Positions 30,857 through 40,241 of a stretch of DNA of 64,000 nucleotides are shown one piece after another (position 1 is the stretch's first letter; every line of letters starts with the position of its first letter). A program made the position numbers and the translations under genes. Origin of the DNA: Marinobacter mobilis (GTDB lineage: Bacteria; Pseudomonadota; Gammaproteobacteria; Pseudomonadales; Oleiphilaceae); NCBI RefSeq assembly GCF_900106945.1, contig NZ_FNNE01000011.1:62001-126000 (forward strand). The letters are read 5' to 3'. The notes under the pieces were generated by a model, which was not told the origin of the DNA, did no database searches, and saw only the letters and a program-made list of their open reading frames with translations.

Positions 30857-31022
30857 ACGGCACCCCTTTTATTAGGGGTGGCGTTTTATTGTCCAGAATA
30901 TTCAATTGGGTAATTTAGCGCTGCTTTGAAAAAAGCACTAGAAACGGGCAGTTAGCTGCCACCTCCTTGCTTCTGGTTGGTCTGATATCCGCCGGAAGCT
31001 GTTTAAACCGTAGGGAGAACTC

Positions 31023-31439
31023 ATGCGTCACTACGAAATCGTATTTATGGTACATCCGGATCAGAGCGAGCAGGTGCCCGCAATGATCGAGCGTTATACC
31101 GGCGTCATCACTGAAGATGGTGGCCAGGTACATCGCCTGGAAGATTGGGGCCGTCGTCACCTGGCTTACCCGATCAACAAGATCCACAAGGCTCACTACG
31201 TACTGATGAACGCTGAATGTTCACAGGCCGCCATGGACGAGCTGACTCACAACTTCCGCTTCAACGACGCGATCATCCGTGATCTGATCATCCGTCGCGA
31301 TGAAGCTGTTACCGACCTGTCTCCGATGAAGGCCGCCGAGTCCCGTGAAGACCGTCGTGCTGGTGGAGAAGATCGTCCCCGTCGTTCAGCCGAAGGCGAG
31401 CGTCGTCAGGCTGAAGATGCCCAGGGCGAAGAAGAGTAA
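31023..31439 (+). CDS. rpsF: 30S ribosomal protein S6
   Basis: S6 (bS6) binds the central domain of 16S rRNA together with S18. The 138-residue protein begins [17 protein letters not shown], has the conserved [15 protein letters not shown], and ends in an acidic/Arg-rich tail of the kind modified by RimK. A TAGGGAG ribosome site precedes the ATG. It heads the rpsF-rpsR-membrane protein-rplI cluster. Many rpsF leaders bind the S6:S18 dimer, but that structure is not resolved here. Confidence 0.98.
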   Translation: MRHYEIVFMVHPDQSEQVPAMIERYTGVITEDGGQVHRLEDWGRRHLAYPINKIHKAHYVLMNAECSQAAMDELTHNFRFNDAIIRDLIIRRDEAVTDLSPMKAAESREDRRAGGEDRPRRSAEGERRQAEDAQGEEE

Positions 31440-31468
31440 AATCATCATCGGAGTTGAGGAGTTCATTC

Positions 31469-31699
31469 ATGGCTCGTTTTTTCAGACGTCGTAAGTTCTG
31501 CCGCTTCTCGGCAGAAGGTGTTAAAGAGATCGATTACAAAGATCTGGACACCCTGAAAGGTTACATCACTGAAACCGGCAAGATCGTGCCCAGCCGTATC
31601 ACAGGCACTAAAGCACGTTATCAGCGTCAGCTGGCTACCGCTATCAAGCGCGCTCGCTACCTGGCACTGCTGCCTTACTCGGACAGCCACGATAACTAA
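31469..31699 (+). CDS. rpsR: 30S ribosomal protein S18
   Basis: S18 (bS18) binds 16S rRNA with S6. The 76-residue protein is of standard length and contains [15 protein letters not shown] and [18 protein letters not shown], with [10 protein letters not shown] near the end. The ATG at 31469 follows GAGTTGAGGAG; an ORF start at 31454 would add five unconserved residues. It lies 29 bp after rpsF. Confidence 0.98.
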   Translation: MARFFRRRKFCRFSAEGVKEIDYKDLDTLKGYITETGKIVPSRITGTKARYQRQLATAIKRARYLALLPYSDSHDN

Positions 31700-31730
31700 G
31701 TTTCAGAAATAATCGACAGGACTCGGGACC

Positions 31731-32597
31731 ATGCGTGCTCTTGCACAGTTTGTAATGCGAGGTCCCCTGCAGGCAGGTGTGGTAGCCGCTGCTGCGACCG
31801 CTGCGCCTTTGCTGTTTTGGGCGGGAGCTGCCGTTGTCGGTCTGGTTATTCTCAGGCTCGGCATCAGCCGGGGCTTGAATATCGGCCTCTGGGCGTTACT
31901 GCCGGCAATGGGGTGGGCCTGGTTTGGTCAGGATCCGACAGCACTTGCGGTATTGCTGCAGGTGATGCTGATGGCCTCGGTGCTCAGGGCGACATCGTCC
32001 TGGGAGCGGGTATTCATCAGCGGTAGTGTTCTGACCGTCGTAATGGGTTTGCTGTTGCCTGTTCTGTACCCGCAGTTGCTTGACCAGTTGGTCAGTGCGG
32101 GGATGGAGCTTTACGAACAGTACGACATCGCGGCGTCCCCGGAAGCGGGGAGCCAGCTGGAAGCGGATATCCGGCACACCATGATTGGCAGTATGTCTGG
32201 CATGTTCCTCGCCACCGCCGTCTTTATGACGATGCTGGCCAGGTCCTGGCAGGCCGGGTTGTATAACCCCGGCGGTTTCCGGAAAGAGTTTCACGCCTTC
32301 CGGTTGTCCGTACCTGTTGCCATCGGGAGTGTTGTAGCGGTACTGGTGGGGCCCTCATTGGGGCTGAATCCGGTCCTGATTGCCTGGGCGGCTGGTATGC
32401 CAGTGTTCCTGGCGGGTATAGCGCTGGTGCACGGTGTTGTCGGTGTTCGTGAACTTGGTTCCCACTGGTTGGTGATGTTTTACATCGCGCTGGTGTTACT
32501 GGGTCCGAGTCTGATGTTTCTGTTACTGGTTTTGGCGTTTGTGGATAGCTGGCTGGATATCCGGGGGCGAATCAAGCCTCCTGGGTCGGCTGAATAA
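31731..32597 (+). CDS. Integral membrane protein, DUF2232/YybS-like
   Basis: The 288-residue protein has about eight membrane segments and sits between rpsR and rplI, where many Pseudomonas-type genomes encode a DUF2232-like protein. Its function is unknown. The only long polar loop lies around residues 125-150 (acidic, [13 protein letters not shown]). It is transcribed with the ribosomal genes, 31 bp after rpsR and 20 bp before rplI. Confidence 0.8.
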   Translation: MRALAQFVMRGPLQAGVVAAAATAAPLLFWAGAAVVGLVILRLGISRGLNIGLWALLPAMGWAWFGQDPTALAVLLQVMLMASVLRATSSWERVFISGSVLTVVMGLLLPVLYPQLLDQLVSAGMELYEQYDIAASPEAGSQLEADIRHTMIGSMSGMFLATAVFMTMLARSWQAGLYNPGGFRKEFHAFRLSVPVAIGSVVAVLVGPSLGLNPVLIAWAAGMPVFLAGIALVHGVVGVRELGSHWLVMFYIALVLLGPSLMFLLLVLAFVDSWLDIRGRIKPPGSAE

Positions 32598-32617
32598 AGC
32601 ACGAAGAGGTTAACGAG

Positions 32618-33064
32618 ATGGAAGTTATTCTGCTCGAGAAAGTAGCAAACCTTGGCTCTCTGGGCGACAAGGTATCTGTTAAGGCCGGTTACGGTCGTAA
32701 TTTCCTGCTTCCTTATGGCAAGGCTGTTGCTGCCACTGAAGCTAATGTGAAGGCGTTTGAAGAGCGTCGTGCCGAACTGGAAAAAGCCGCTGCTGAAAAG
32801 CTGACTGCTGCCCAGTCCCGTGCGGAAGCTCTGGAAGGCGCATCCTTCACCATCACGTCCAAAGCGGGTGATGAAGGCAAGCTGTTCGGTTCTATCGGTG
32901 TACGCGACATCGCTGAAGTTGTCAGCGCTGGCGGTACCGAAGTAGAGAAGAGTGAAGTTCGTCTGCCGGAAGGTCCGATCCGTACCACCGGTGAATTTGA
33001 CGTCGAGCTTCAGCTGCACAGCGACGTTAGCGTTGAAGTGAAGCTGGCTGTAGTAGCCGAGTAA
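32618..33064 (+). CDS. rplI: 50S ribosomal protein L9
   Basis: L9 (bL9) has an N-terminal RNA-binding domain, a long connecting helix and a C-terminal domain. The 148-residue protein begins [19 protein letters not shown] and contains [16 protein letters not shown], diagnostic of the family. AAGAGG precedes the ATG. It ends the ribosomal cluster, and a strong hairpin follows. Confidence 0.98.
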   Translation: MEVILLEKVANLGSLGDKVSVKAGYGRNFLLPYGKAVAATEANVKAFEERRAELEKAAAEKLTAAQSRAEALEGASFTITSKAGDEGKLFGSIGVRDIAEVVSAGGTEVEKSEVRLPEGPIRTTGEFDVELQLHSDVSVEVKLAVVAE

Positions 33065-33135
33065 AAAGCCAGGTTCTGTTGCCGGCCTGGTCCGGCACAT
33101 TCCTGGGCGTCGGCCCCCTCGCGGGGGCTGGCGCA

Positions 33136-33180
33136 AAACAGGCCCGGTCCGCCTAAAGCGGATTCCGGGCCTGTTGCTTT
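33136..33180 (+). terminator. Terminator hairpin after rplI
   Basis: AACAGGCCCGG pairs with CCGGGCCTGTT around an inner CCGC/GCGG stem, giving a long hairpin followed by GCTTT. A second GC hairpin (CCCCCTCGCGGGGG) lies just upstream. Transcription of the ribosomal operon probably ends here before dnaB. Confidence 0.75.
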
Positions 33181-33274
33181 CTGGTATGCTTGTAGCTTCC
33201 GGCGCCGACAGTACACTGCGTATTCCGGCATGCCCCCGAAGACCCCTGATAGACCTGATCGAAGACCAATTTTC

Positions 33275-34678
33275 ATGGCAAACCTCAATCCGATAGCAGC
33301 AGCAACCGACCTGGAAACCTCCCGCGTCAAGGTGCCGCCTCATTCCCTGGAAGCCGAACAGGCTGTTCTGGGCGGCCTGATGCTCGACAATCGTCGCTTC
33401 GACGAAGTATCGGAAATCATCTCCTCCGAAGATTTTTACCGTCAGGACCACCGGTTGATTTTCGCCGCGGCCGAGCGGCTGGCGGGAGACAGTGAGCCGC
33501 TGGACGTGGTGACCCTGGCCGAGTTTCTGGATCGGGCCGGTGATATCGAGGATGCGGGTGGCCTCAGTTATCTGGCGGAACTGGCGGAGAAGACGCCGGG
33601 GGCGGCGAATATCCGCGCTTACGCCGAAATCGTTCGGGAGCGAGCGGTTCTGCGGAAGCTGATTGAAGTGTCCGGGGGAATCGTAGACTCTGCCTTCAAC
33701 CCCCAGGGACGGACCAGTGACGAACTGTTGGATGAAGCCGAGCGTCAGGTGTTCAACATCGCCGAATCGCGCAACAAGCAGGGTACCGGCCCGCAGAGCA
33801 TTAACCCGGTTCTGACCAAGGCGCTGGGCCGAATCGAGGAACTCTTCGAGTCGGATGGTTCCATTACCGGTCTCACCAGCGGTTTCCGTGATCTTGATGA
33901 ACGCACCTCCGGCATGCAGCCTTCCGACCTGATCATTGTCGCCGGGCGCCCGTCGATGGGTAAGACCACCTTTGCAATGAACCTGGTTGAGAATGCGTTG
34001 CTCAAGACCGGTGAGCCGATTCTGGTGTTCAGTATGGAGATGCCGGCCGACTCGATCGTCATGCGTATGTTGTCGTCCCTTGGCCGCATCGACCAGACCA
34101 AGGTCCGTAGCGGTAAGCTGGAAGAGGATGACTGGCCCCGGCTGACGTCTGCGGTGTCGCTGCTGAAAGATAAGCCGCTGTATATCGACGATACCGCGGG
34201 CCTGAGCCCGACGGAAATGCGCTCCCGGGCACGGCGTGTTGCCCGCGAAAACGGCGGCAAGCTCGGCTTGATCATGGTGGATTACCTGCAGCTCATGCGG
34301 GTGCCAGGAAATACCGAAGGCCGGACGGCAGAGATCTCTGAAATCTCGCGGTCGCTCAAGGGTATTGCCAAAGAACTGAATTGCCCGGTTGTGGCCCTGT
34401 CCCAGTTGAACCGGAGTCTCGAGCAGCGTCCCAACAAGCGGCCGGTTAACTCGGATTTGCGGGAATCCGGTGCGATCGAGCAGGATGCGGACGTGATCAT
34501 GTTCGTGTACCGGGATGAAGTCTATAACGAAGACACCCCGGACAAGGGCATTGCCGAGATCATTATTGGTAAGCAGCGGAACGGTCCAATCGGTACCCTC
34601 CGGCTGGCCTTTATCGGCAAGTACACCAAATTTGAAGACCTGGCCCACGGTCACGGTGACTACGACGACGAATACTGA
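33275..34678 (+). CDS. dnaB: Replicative DNA helicase DnaB
   Basis: DnaB is the hexameric 5'-3' helicase of the replication fork. The 467-residue protein has the N-terminal primase-interacting domain (VPPHSLEAEQAVLGGLM), a linker, and a RecA-like domain with Walker A GRPSMGKTT near residue 230, Walker B LIMVDYLQLM, and the DNA-binding loop with SQLNRSLE. The start at 33275 (MANLNPIAAA) is chosen over 33230, though neither has a good ribosome site. Its stop overlaps the alr ATG. Confidence 0.97.
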   Translation: MANLNPIAAATDLETSRVKVPPHSLEAEQAVLGGLMLDNRRFDEVSEIISSEDFYRQDHRLIFAAAERLAGDSEPLDVVTLAEFLDRAGDIEDAGGLSYLAELAEKTPGAANIRAYAEIVRERAVLRKLIEVSGGIVDSAFNPQGRTSDELLDEAERQVFNIAESRNKQGTGPQSINPVLTKALGRIEELFESDGSITGLTSGFRDLDERTSGMQPSDLIIVAGRPSMGKTTFAMNLVENALLKTGEPILVFSMEMPADSIVMRMLSSLGRIDQTKVRSGKLEEDDWPRLTSAVSLLKDKPLYIDDTAGLSPTEMRSRARRVARENGGKLGLIMVDYLQLMRVPGNTEGRTAEISEISRSLKGIAKELNCPVVALSQLNRSLEQRPNKRPVNSDLRESGAIEQDADVIMFVYRDEVYNEDTPDKGIAEIIIGKQRNGPIGTLRLAFIGKYTKFEDLAHGHGDYDDEY

Positions 34679-35751
34679 TGCCTCGCCCGACTATTGCCCA
34701 CGTTGACCTCGACGCTCTGCGTCACAACTACCGTCTGGCCCGGGAGAGGGCGGGGGACGCCTCTGCCATGGCGGTGATCAAGGCCGATGGTTATGGTCAC
34801 GGTATCCGGGCGGTTGCCCGGGCGCTGGCGGCGGACGTCAGCTGTTTTGCTGTTGCCTGTCTTGAAGAGGCGCAGGCCATTCGTGACGAAGGTCTGAACC
34901 AGACGGTGGTGCTGCTGCAGGGCATGCACAGTGAGGCGGATGTGGCGACCTGTGCCTGTCTCGGTGTTGAGGTGGTCGTTCACAGTGATTACCAGTTGCA
35001 GTGGGTGATCGACAGCCCGGATCGCCCGACGCTATGGATCAAGGTCAACAGCGGCATGAACCGGCTGGGCTTCCGGCCCTCTGAGTTGGCCGGGGTGATG
35101 GCGCGGGCCGATCAGGGCGGCTGTCGCCCCAAAGGCTTTCTGACCCACTTTGCCTCTGCCGATGAGCCGGAAAGCCCTGTCACCGAGGCGCAGACCCGGG
35201 TATTTAACGAGGCGGTTGCGCCCTGGCCCGACCTGTTACGGAGCGTCGGGAATTCCGCCGCGCATTTCCGTCCGGGGCAACCGCTGTTTCACTGGAGTCG
35301 TCCGGGCATCATGCTCTATGGCGCATCGCCGCTGGGCGACCGGGACAGCAATGTCCTGGGTTTAAAGCCGGTGATGACACTGGCGTCCGAGCTCATTGCG
35401 GTGCGAACGCTGCAGCCGGGCGATTCCGTGGGGTATGGTCAGACCTGGACCGCTGACCGGCCAACGCCCATGGGGATCGTCGCCATTGGGTATGGTGACG
35501 GCTACCCGCGCCATGCCGGCACGGATACTCCGGCCTGGGTCAACGGCCAGCGGATTCGGCTGATTGGCCGGGTGTCGATGGATATGCTGGCAGTGGATCT
35601 GTCGGCAGCGCCAGCGGCGCAGCCCGGTGACAAGGTCGAGCTGTGGGGGGCAAACGTGTTGATTGATGAGGTGGCCCGCCACGCAGGGACCATTGGCTAC
35701 GAATTGCTGACCGGGGTGACCGCTCGAGTACCCCGGCGTTATCGCGGCTGA
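34678..35751 (+). CDS. alr: Alanine racemase
   Basis: Alr is a PLP enzyme that makes D-alanine for peptidoglycan. The 357-residue protein has the PLP lysine in AVIKADGYGHG near residue 34, the opposing catalytic tyrosine in GYGQTW near 255, and GRVSMDMLAVDL. The start codon overlaps the dnaB stop (TGATG). A dnaB-alr pair is common in gammaproteobacteria. Confidence 0.97.
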   Translation: MPRPTIAHVDLDALRHNYRLARERAGDASAMAVIKADGYGHGIRAVARALAADVSCFAVACLEEAQAIRDEGLNQTVVLLQGMHSEADVATCACLGVEVVVHSDYQLQWVIDSPDRPTLWIKVNSGMNRLGFRPSELAGVMARADQGGCRPKGFLTHFASADEPESPVTEAQTRVFNEAVAPWPDLLRSVGNSAAHFRPGQPLFHWSRPGIMLYGASPLGDRDSNVLGLKPVMTLASELIAVRTLQPGDSVGYGQTWTADRPTPMGIVAIGYGDGYPRHAGTDTPAWVNGQRIRLIGRVSMDMLAVDLSAAPAAQPGDKVELWGANVLIDEVARHAGTIGYELLTGVTARVPRRYRG

Positions 35752-35760
35752 CGTCTGGCG

Positions 35761-36120
35761 TCAGGCCGGTGTTTCCGGCTCGTGAATGATTTCTTCAATG
35801 AAGTCGAGAATGCTGACCAGGCTGCGTTCGTCCAGTTTCTTGAGAACCTTGTGAACCACCATCTTGCTGCCTTTGAGCATGCTGCTGATGCCCACTTTGG
35901 CCATGCCCATCATCATGCTGCCGGCGTTGAGGCGGCGCAGGGGCTCCAGGAAGAAGAAATCCAGACCGGATTCGGTCAATTCCACGATCAGCTGGAAAAG
36001 CTCCTCAATGGCCTCCTTGTCGGCCTTGCCGCGGCTGCGGAGTTCACTGACGGTGTAAAGTGCTTTGGTCCTGAGTTCATCGTCGATCGGTGCGACGATA
36101 TGGCTTTGCGCTTTCAGCAT
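35761..36120 (-). CDS. Conserved-type protein of unknown function
   Basis: This 119-residue protein is predicted helical with no signal peptide. It has an acidic N-terminal part (KADKEAIEELFQLIVELTES), a Met/Gly-rich middle (SMMMGMAKVGISSML) and a helical end (SILDFIEEIIHE). I do not recognise the family. The ATG at 36120 follows ACGGGAT; an upstream ATG at 36144 has no ribosome site. It converges on alr with a 9-bp gap. Confidence 0.65.
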   Translation of the reverse strand: MLKAQSHIVAPIDDELRTKALYTVSELRSRGKADKEAIEELFQLIVELTESGLDFFFLEPLRRLNAGSMMMGMAKVGISSMLKGSKMVVHKVLKKLDERSLVSILDFIEEIIHEPETPA

Positions 36121-36339
36121 GTTGGATCCCGTAAGAAGACTCATTGTTTTGGTTGCATCTGCTTTGATCGTATTCTAAAGAATGAGTCCATACGGGCATT
36201 GGCTTCGGTTTAGCCCGAAGGGTGTCAGAATAGTGATAGCCCCTGCGGTTTGCTGGTCTTCGGTGTTGGTTTGCCCTCTGGCACCGACCCGGGATTGCCT
36301 GTACCTTAACGGTTCGAATCAAGGAGTTTGAGAAATCCT

Positions 36340-37215
36340 GTGAAAGTGCTTGTCGTCCATGATTACGGCCCGCTGGGCCGGGTTCTGCTTGAACAACTCA
36401 AGAAGTCCTCGCTGGTGATCAGCCCGCTGTTGATCAGTGAGCCGGGAAATGTTGACCTGACTGCACTGGCAGACTGGATCCCTGCGGATACCGATTTCAT
36501 CATCAACGCCTTGTGGCTGAGTGATCCGCAGCAAGCCGAGGCCAATCCGGAAGCGGCCCGCCAGACGGTGTTCTCGATCCCCATCGCTCTGGCTGAGCAC
36601 GCCCGGGAGCATGGCATGGCTTTGCTGCAGTTGTCCTCATGCTATGTTTTTGATGGTCGTAAACAGAGTGCATATCTGGCCTCGAACCCCGGCAACCCGT
36701 TCAGTCAGTTGGGAAATTGGCAGTGGGAATGCGAACAGGCATTGCGGACGCTGTTGCCTCGCCATCTCATTCTCAGAACTGGCTGGAATCTTGGCCGTTT
36801 CATTCGCCTGGCGAGCCGTTGTCACGACAGCGGGGCGGTCTTGCAGTTGTCCAGTCGATTCCGTGGCCAGCCGGTGGCGTTCAGGGATCTGGCCAGGGTC
36901 ATGGTGGCGATGCTTCAGCAGGTGGATTGTGGCGCCGAGCTGTGGGGAACCTACCAGTACACCTGCGCTGAAGAAATTTCCCAGTATGAGCTGGGGCTGG
37001 CGCTGGTCGAACTCTTGGGGTTTGACGGCGATGTGAAGGTGATGGATGAAGTGCCTGACTGGGGAGGGTTGGAACCCGAAAACGCCACCCTCGGCTGCAC
37101 CAAGATCCGCAATACCTTTGGCATCAAGCAGCTGCCCTGGCGAACCCAGATTGAAGATGAGCTGGCGCTGATTCGCGCCAGTCGCCGGGTCGAACTGGAG
37201 GCTCAGGGAGAATAA
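36340..37215 (+). CDS. RmlD-like SDR-fold protein lacking usual catalytic residues
   Basis: The 291-residue protein resembles dTDP-4-dehydrorhamnose reductases. It begins with a Rossmann strand (VKVLVVHDYGPLGRVLLEQL), has SSCYVFDG where RmlD has STDYVFDG, and ends in a substrate-binding-like region. The YxxxK catalytic pair is not evident: the matching stretch reads NPFSQLGNWQWECEQ. It may bind nucleotide or protein without reductase activity. No rmlA/B/C is nearby. The GTG at 36340 has AAGGAG 13 nt upstream. It converges with the anr-type gene. Confidence 0.7.
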   Translation: MKVLVVHDYGPLGRVLLEQLKKSSLVISPLLISEPGNVDLTALADWIPADTDFIINALWLSDPQQAEANPEAARQTVFSIPIALAEHAREHGMALLQLSSCYVFDGRKQSAYLASNPGNPFSQLGNWQWECEQALRTLLPRHLILRTGWNLGRFIRLASRCHDSGAVLQLSSRFRGQPVAFRDLARVMVAMLQQVDCGAELWGTYQYTCAEEISQYELGLALVELLGFDGDVKVMDEVPDWGGLEPENATLGCTKIRNTFGIKQLPWRTQIEDELALIRASRRVELEAQGE

Positions 37216-37235
37216 GGCCGGGGCCGAGCCCGGCC
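37216..37235. terminator. Hairpin between convergent genes
   Basis: A perfect 7-bp stem GGCCGGG/CCCGGCC with a 6-nt loop fills the 24-bp gap between the RmlD-like gene and the Anr-type gene. There is no T-run, so this is only a possible bidirectional end. Confidence 0.35.
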
Positions 37236-37239
37236 GGGA

Positions 37240-38001
37240 TCAGCTTTTACGCTGGCACGCTGGCTGGTCTTCGGCTTCCTGGCTAATACCCTGAAGCGCC
37301 TCAATATCCAGCAGTTCCACTTCGCGTCCCCGTGCCCGTATCAGGCCCTGATTCTGGAAGCGGGTAAACACGCGGCTTACGGTCTCGACCGCCAGGCCCA
37401 GAAAATTGGCAATGTCGTTGCGCGCCATCGGCAGATTGAACTGGGTGGCGGACAGCTTGCGCCGGGCGAAGCGGCTCGACAGGGACAGCAGCAGGCTGGC
37501 AATCCGTTCTTCGGCGGTACGCTTGCTCAGCATCAGCGCCAGCTGGTGGCTGTTCTGGATTTCCTGGCTCATCAGATGGAAAAAGTGGTGCTGCAGACCG
37601 GGCAGTTTGTGGGTCAGGTCGTCCAGATGCTCCACCGGCAGTTCGCACACACTGGTACGCTCAAGCGCTTTGGCAGAACATGCATAGTTGGCACTGCTCA
37701 TGCTGTCCAGACCGACCAGCTCCCCGGGCAGGAAGAAACCGGTGACCTGCTCATCCCCGTTTTCCGTCACAATCGACGTTTTTACCGCACCACTGCGCAC
37801 GGCAAAGCAGGAACGGAAGGGCGTGCTTTGTTCAAAAACGTAGTCGCCACGGTTGAAGATGTGTCCCTGCTGGATCACATCTTCCAGGCGAGCGAGGTCA
37901 TCCTCACTGACTGCCAGCGGCAGGCAAAGATTGCTGAGGCTGCACTGCTGGCAGGATGCCTTGAGTGAAGAGCTCTTTCCGATTTTGATCGATTGCGCCA
38001 T
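37240..38001 (-). CDS. anr: Anr/FNR-type oxygen-sensing transcription regulator
   Basis: Anr senses oxygen through a 4Fe-4S cluster and switches on anaerobic and microaerobic genes. The 253-residue protein has the cluster cysteines C17, C20 and C26 and the distant C108. A cyclic-nucleotide-binding-like barrel, a dimer helix and a winged helix follow. The recognition helix contains ETVSRVFTRF, with the Glu and Ser-Arg that read TTGAT half-sites. I see no complete TTGAT-N4-ATCAA box in its own upstream region. Confidence 0.94.
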   Translation of the reverse strand: MAQSIKIGKSSSLKASCQQCSLSNLCLPLAVSEDDLARLEDVIQQGHIFNRGDYVFEQSTPFRSCFAVRSGAVKTSIVTENGDEQVTGFFLPGELVGLDSMSSANYACSAKALERTSVCELPVEHLDDLTHKLPGLQHHFFHLMSQEIQNSHQLALMLSKRTAEERIASLLLSLSSRFARRKLSATQFNLPMARNDIANFLGLAVETVSRVFTRFQNQGLIRARGREVELLDIEALQGISQEAEDQPACQRKS

Positions 38002-38209
38002 AACGTGTTGTTACGCCTGAATGAAAGCCAAGTAAGAACCTGCGTACGATAATACGATCCGCCGGTATTGCCAACGGGCATCGTGGTATCTGCTGAGTAT
38101 CGCAAGATAAACCGGTACTGCCGGAAACGGGCACCGACCAGTATACCCGATCATGGCAGACTGGTCTTGAGTGGTGCCTGTCTGGCCGTCTTTCATCCCG
38201 GCCGCGGGA

Positions 38210-39424
38210 TCAGTCGTCGAGCGCCTGGAAGATCAGGGAGGCGTTGGTTCCGCCAAACCCAAAGCTGTTGGACATCACCGTCTTAAGCTTGGCATCACGG
38301 GCCTCCGGACCCACGATGGGCAGGTCGGCGATCTTCTCATCACGCTCAATGAGGTTGGCCGTACCGGCGATGAATCCATGCTGCAGCATCAGCAGGGAGT
38401 AAATGGCTTCGTGAACCCCGGCGGCGCCCAGAGAGTGTCCGGACAGCGACTTGGTTGAGGAAATCGCTGGCACCTGATCGCCAAAGGTGCGGGCGACCGC
38501 GCCCATTTCCGCCACATCACCCACCGGTGTGCTGGTGCCGTGGGCGTTGATGTAGTCGATGGGAGCGGACACCGTCGCCATGGCCTGGTTCATGCACCGC
38601 TGCGCACCTTCTCCGGAGGGTGCCACCATGTCGTAACCGTCCGAGGTGGCGCCGTAGCCCGTCAGTTCCGCAATGATGTTAGCGCCCCGGCTGCGGGCGT
38701 GTTCCAGCTCTTCCAGCACCAGCATGCCTCCGCCACCGGCAATGACGAATCCATCGCGGCCGCTGTCGAAGGGACGGGAAGCGGTTTCAGGGGCGTCGTT
38801 GTACTTGGTGGAGAGGGCGCCCATGGCGTCGAACAGCATGGTCAGGCTCCAGTGTTCCTCTTCTCCGCCACCGGCGAACACAATGTCCTGTTTGCCGGCC
38901 TGGATCTGCTCCATGGCGTGGCCAATGCAGTGGGCACTGGTGGCACAGGCGGACGACATGGAGTAATTCACGCCCCGGATCTTGTAGGCGGTTGCCAGGC
39001 AGGCGGACACGGTACTGGTCATGATGCGCGGAACCATATAGGGCCCGATGCGCTTCACACCTTTCTCCCGCATGATGTCGGTGGCTTCCACCTGGGTCGA
39101 GCAGGAGGCGCCGCCGGAGCCTGCAATCAGCCCGGTGCGATCGTTGGAGATCAGGTCAGCGCTCAGTCCGGCTGAGGCAATGGCCTGTTCCATTGAGAGA
39201 TAGGCATACATGGCCGACTGGCCCATGAAGCGACGAAGTTTGCGATCAATGACGTCGGTATCGACGTCTATGGAACCGGACACCTGGCTGCGAAAACCAT
39301 TGTCACGGTAGCTTTCGTTGAAACGAATGCCTGACTTGCCGCTCTTCAGGCTGGCAGCGACCTCATCCACTGAGTTGCCCAGGCAGGACACGATGCCCAT
39401 GCCGGTCACAACGACCCGTCTCAT
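38210..39424 (-). CDS. fabB: 3-oxoacyl-ACP synthase I (KAS I)
   Basis: FabB condenses malonyl-ACP with acyl-ACP and is needed for unsaturated fatty acids. The 404-residue protein has the catalytic cysteine in SSACATSAH and the two histidines in [11 protein letters not shown] and [11 protein letters not shown]. The ATG at 39424 follows GAGGAGGAG; the open frame further upstream is not conserved. Unlike Pseudomonas, fabA is not adjacent. The upstream region carries a perfect inverted repeat that could be an operator. Confidence 0.96.
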   Translation of the reverse strand: MRRVVVTGMGIVSCLGNSVDEVAASLKSGKSGIRFNESYRDNGFRSQVSGSIDVDTDVIDRKLRRFMGQSAMYAYLSMEQAIASAGLSADLISNDRTGLIAGSGGASCSTQVEATDIMREKGVKRIGPYMVPRIMTSTVSACLATAYKIRGVNYSMSSACATSAHCIGHAMEQIQAGKQDIVFAGGGEEEHWSLTMLFDAMGALSTKYNDAPETASRPFDSGRDGFVIAGGGGMLVLEELEHARSRGANIIAELTGYGATSDGYDMVAPSGEGAQRCMNQAMATVSAPIDYINAHGTSTPVGDVAEMGAVARTFGDQVPAISSTKSLSGHSLGAAGVHEAIYSLLMLQHGFIAGTANLIERDEKIADLPIVGPEARDAKLKTVMSNSFGFGGTNASLIFQALDD

Positions 39425-39482
39425 AAACTCCTCCTCTCGGGGCGTGGGGAACCACAGGTTCCCGGCTGGCCCGGTGTAAATT

Positions 39483-39499
39483 GTTACCGCAATGGTAAC
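39483..39499. promoter_or_regulatory. Inverted repeat upstream of fabB
   Basis: GTTACC-GCAAT-GGTAAC is a perfect 6-bp dyad with 5-bp spacer, 59 bp upstream of the fabB start and in the divergent region shared with the Mpo1-like gene. Size and placement suit a dimeric repressor such as a TetR-type lipid regulator, but no known consensus is matched with certainty. Confidence 0.5.
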
Positions 39500-39662
39500 C
39501 GGATTCTCTGGACGCCAGTGTAGGCGCTTTGGGCCGACGGCGGTATTTGACCTTGGTACGGTAATATAGCCGTTTCGTACAAGGCGGCGCGTCAGCGGCC
39601 TGTTAAGCTGCCGTGACGACTGTCCTTTCAGACGCAACGATAACCATAAAAAGGAGTACCCG

Positions 39663-40187
39663 GTGCGAAGTCTGCAGCAATTCCTGTCCGATTACGGTGA
39701 TAGCCACCAGAACCCCCTCAACCAGTGGATTCACATTATCTGTGTGCCTGCCATTCTGATATCCACCCTTGGCCTGCTGTGGCTGGTTCCCGTCGGTAGC
39801 TGGCTGGCGCTGCCCGAGTCCGTTGCCTACTGGGTCAACGGGGCGACCATTCTGGGGGTGCTGTCGGGCGTCCTTTACCTGCGTTTGGGTTGGTGGGTTT
39901 TTCTGCTGATGGCGGGTTGGTTTGCATTGTCGCTGTGGCTCATCCTGTCAGTGGTTAACTCGGGCTGGTCCCTGTTGTGGTTGAGCGTGGCCGTCTGGGT
40001 GGCGGCCTGGATCGTGCAGGTCTATGGCCATAAGGTTGAGGGTAAGAAGCCATCCTTTGTTGATGACCTGGTCTTCCTGCTTATCGGGCCGATCTTCGTC
40101 AGTATCGAATTTGTTGCCAAGTTGGGCGTCCCTGTCCCACTGGCCCTGAACAGCCATAAGGGCCATACCTCCGCCCAGGGTCACTGA
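39663..40187 (+). CDS. Mpo1-like (DUF962) membrane protein
   Basis: The 174-residue GTG-started protein has about four membrane segments. It shows the DUF962 signature near the N-terminus ([19 protein letters not shown]) and the second motif [14 protein letters not shown]. Yeast Mpo1 is an Fe(II) dioxygenase that shortens 2-hydroxy fatty acids by one carbon. The His residues kept here could bind iron, so lipid oxidation is plausible. An ideal AAAAGGAG ribosome site precedes it. It diverges from fabB. Confidence 0.85.
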   Translation: MRSLQQFLSDYGDSHQNPLNQWIHIICVPAILISTLGLLWLVPVGSWLALPESVAYWVNGATILGVLSGVLYLRLGWWVFLLMAGWFALSLWLILSVVNSGWSLLWLSVAVWVAAWIVQVYGHKVEGKKPSFVDDLVFLLIGPIFVSIEFVAKLGVPVPLALNSHKGHTSAQGH

Positions 40188-40197
40188 CGATGAGGTT

Positions 40198-40230
40198 TGC
40201 GGTATGCTGTCACTTTGACCGCATACCGCA
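40198..40230. promoter_or_regulatory. 10-bp perfect inverted repeat before AraC-type gene
   Basis: TGCGGTATGC (40198-40207) and GCATACCGCA (40221-40230) form a perfect dyad with a 13-bp spacer. It lies between the Mpo1-like stop (40187) and the regulator start (40242). It could be an autoregulatory operator or an RNA hairpin. No T-run follows. Confidence 0.6.
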
Positions 40231-40241
40231 GGATCCTTTCT

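Noticed and set aside
32480..34654. Long minus-strand open frame of 724 codons
   Set aside because: It runs antisense across the membrane protein, rplI and dnaB, all clearly real. It has no recognisable domain, and GC-rich codon use explains the open frame.
38002..38209. FNR/Anr box for autoregulation
   Set aside because: No TTGAT-N4-ATCAA match; one TTGAT lies at the start of the coding region without a partner half.
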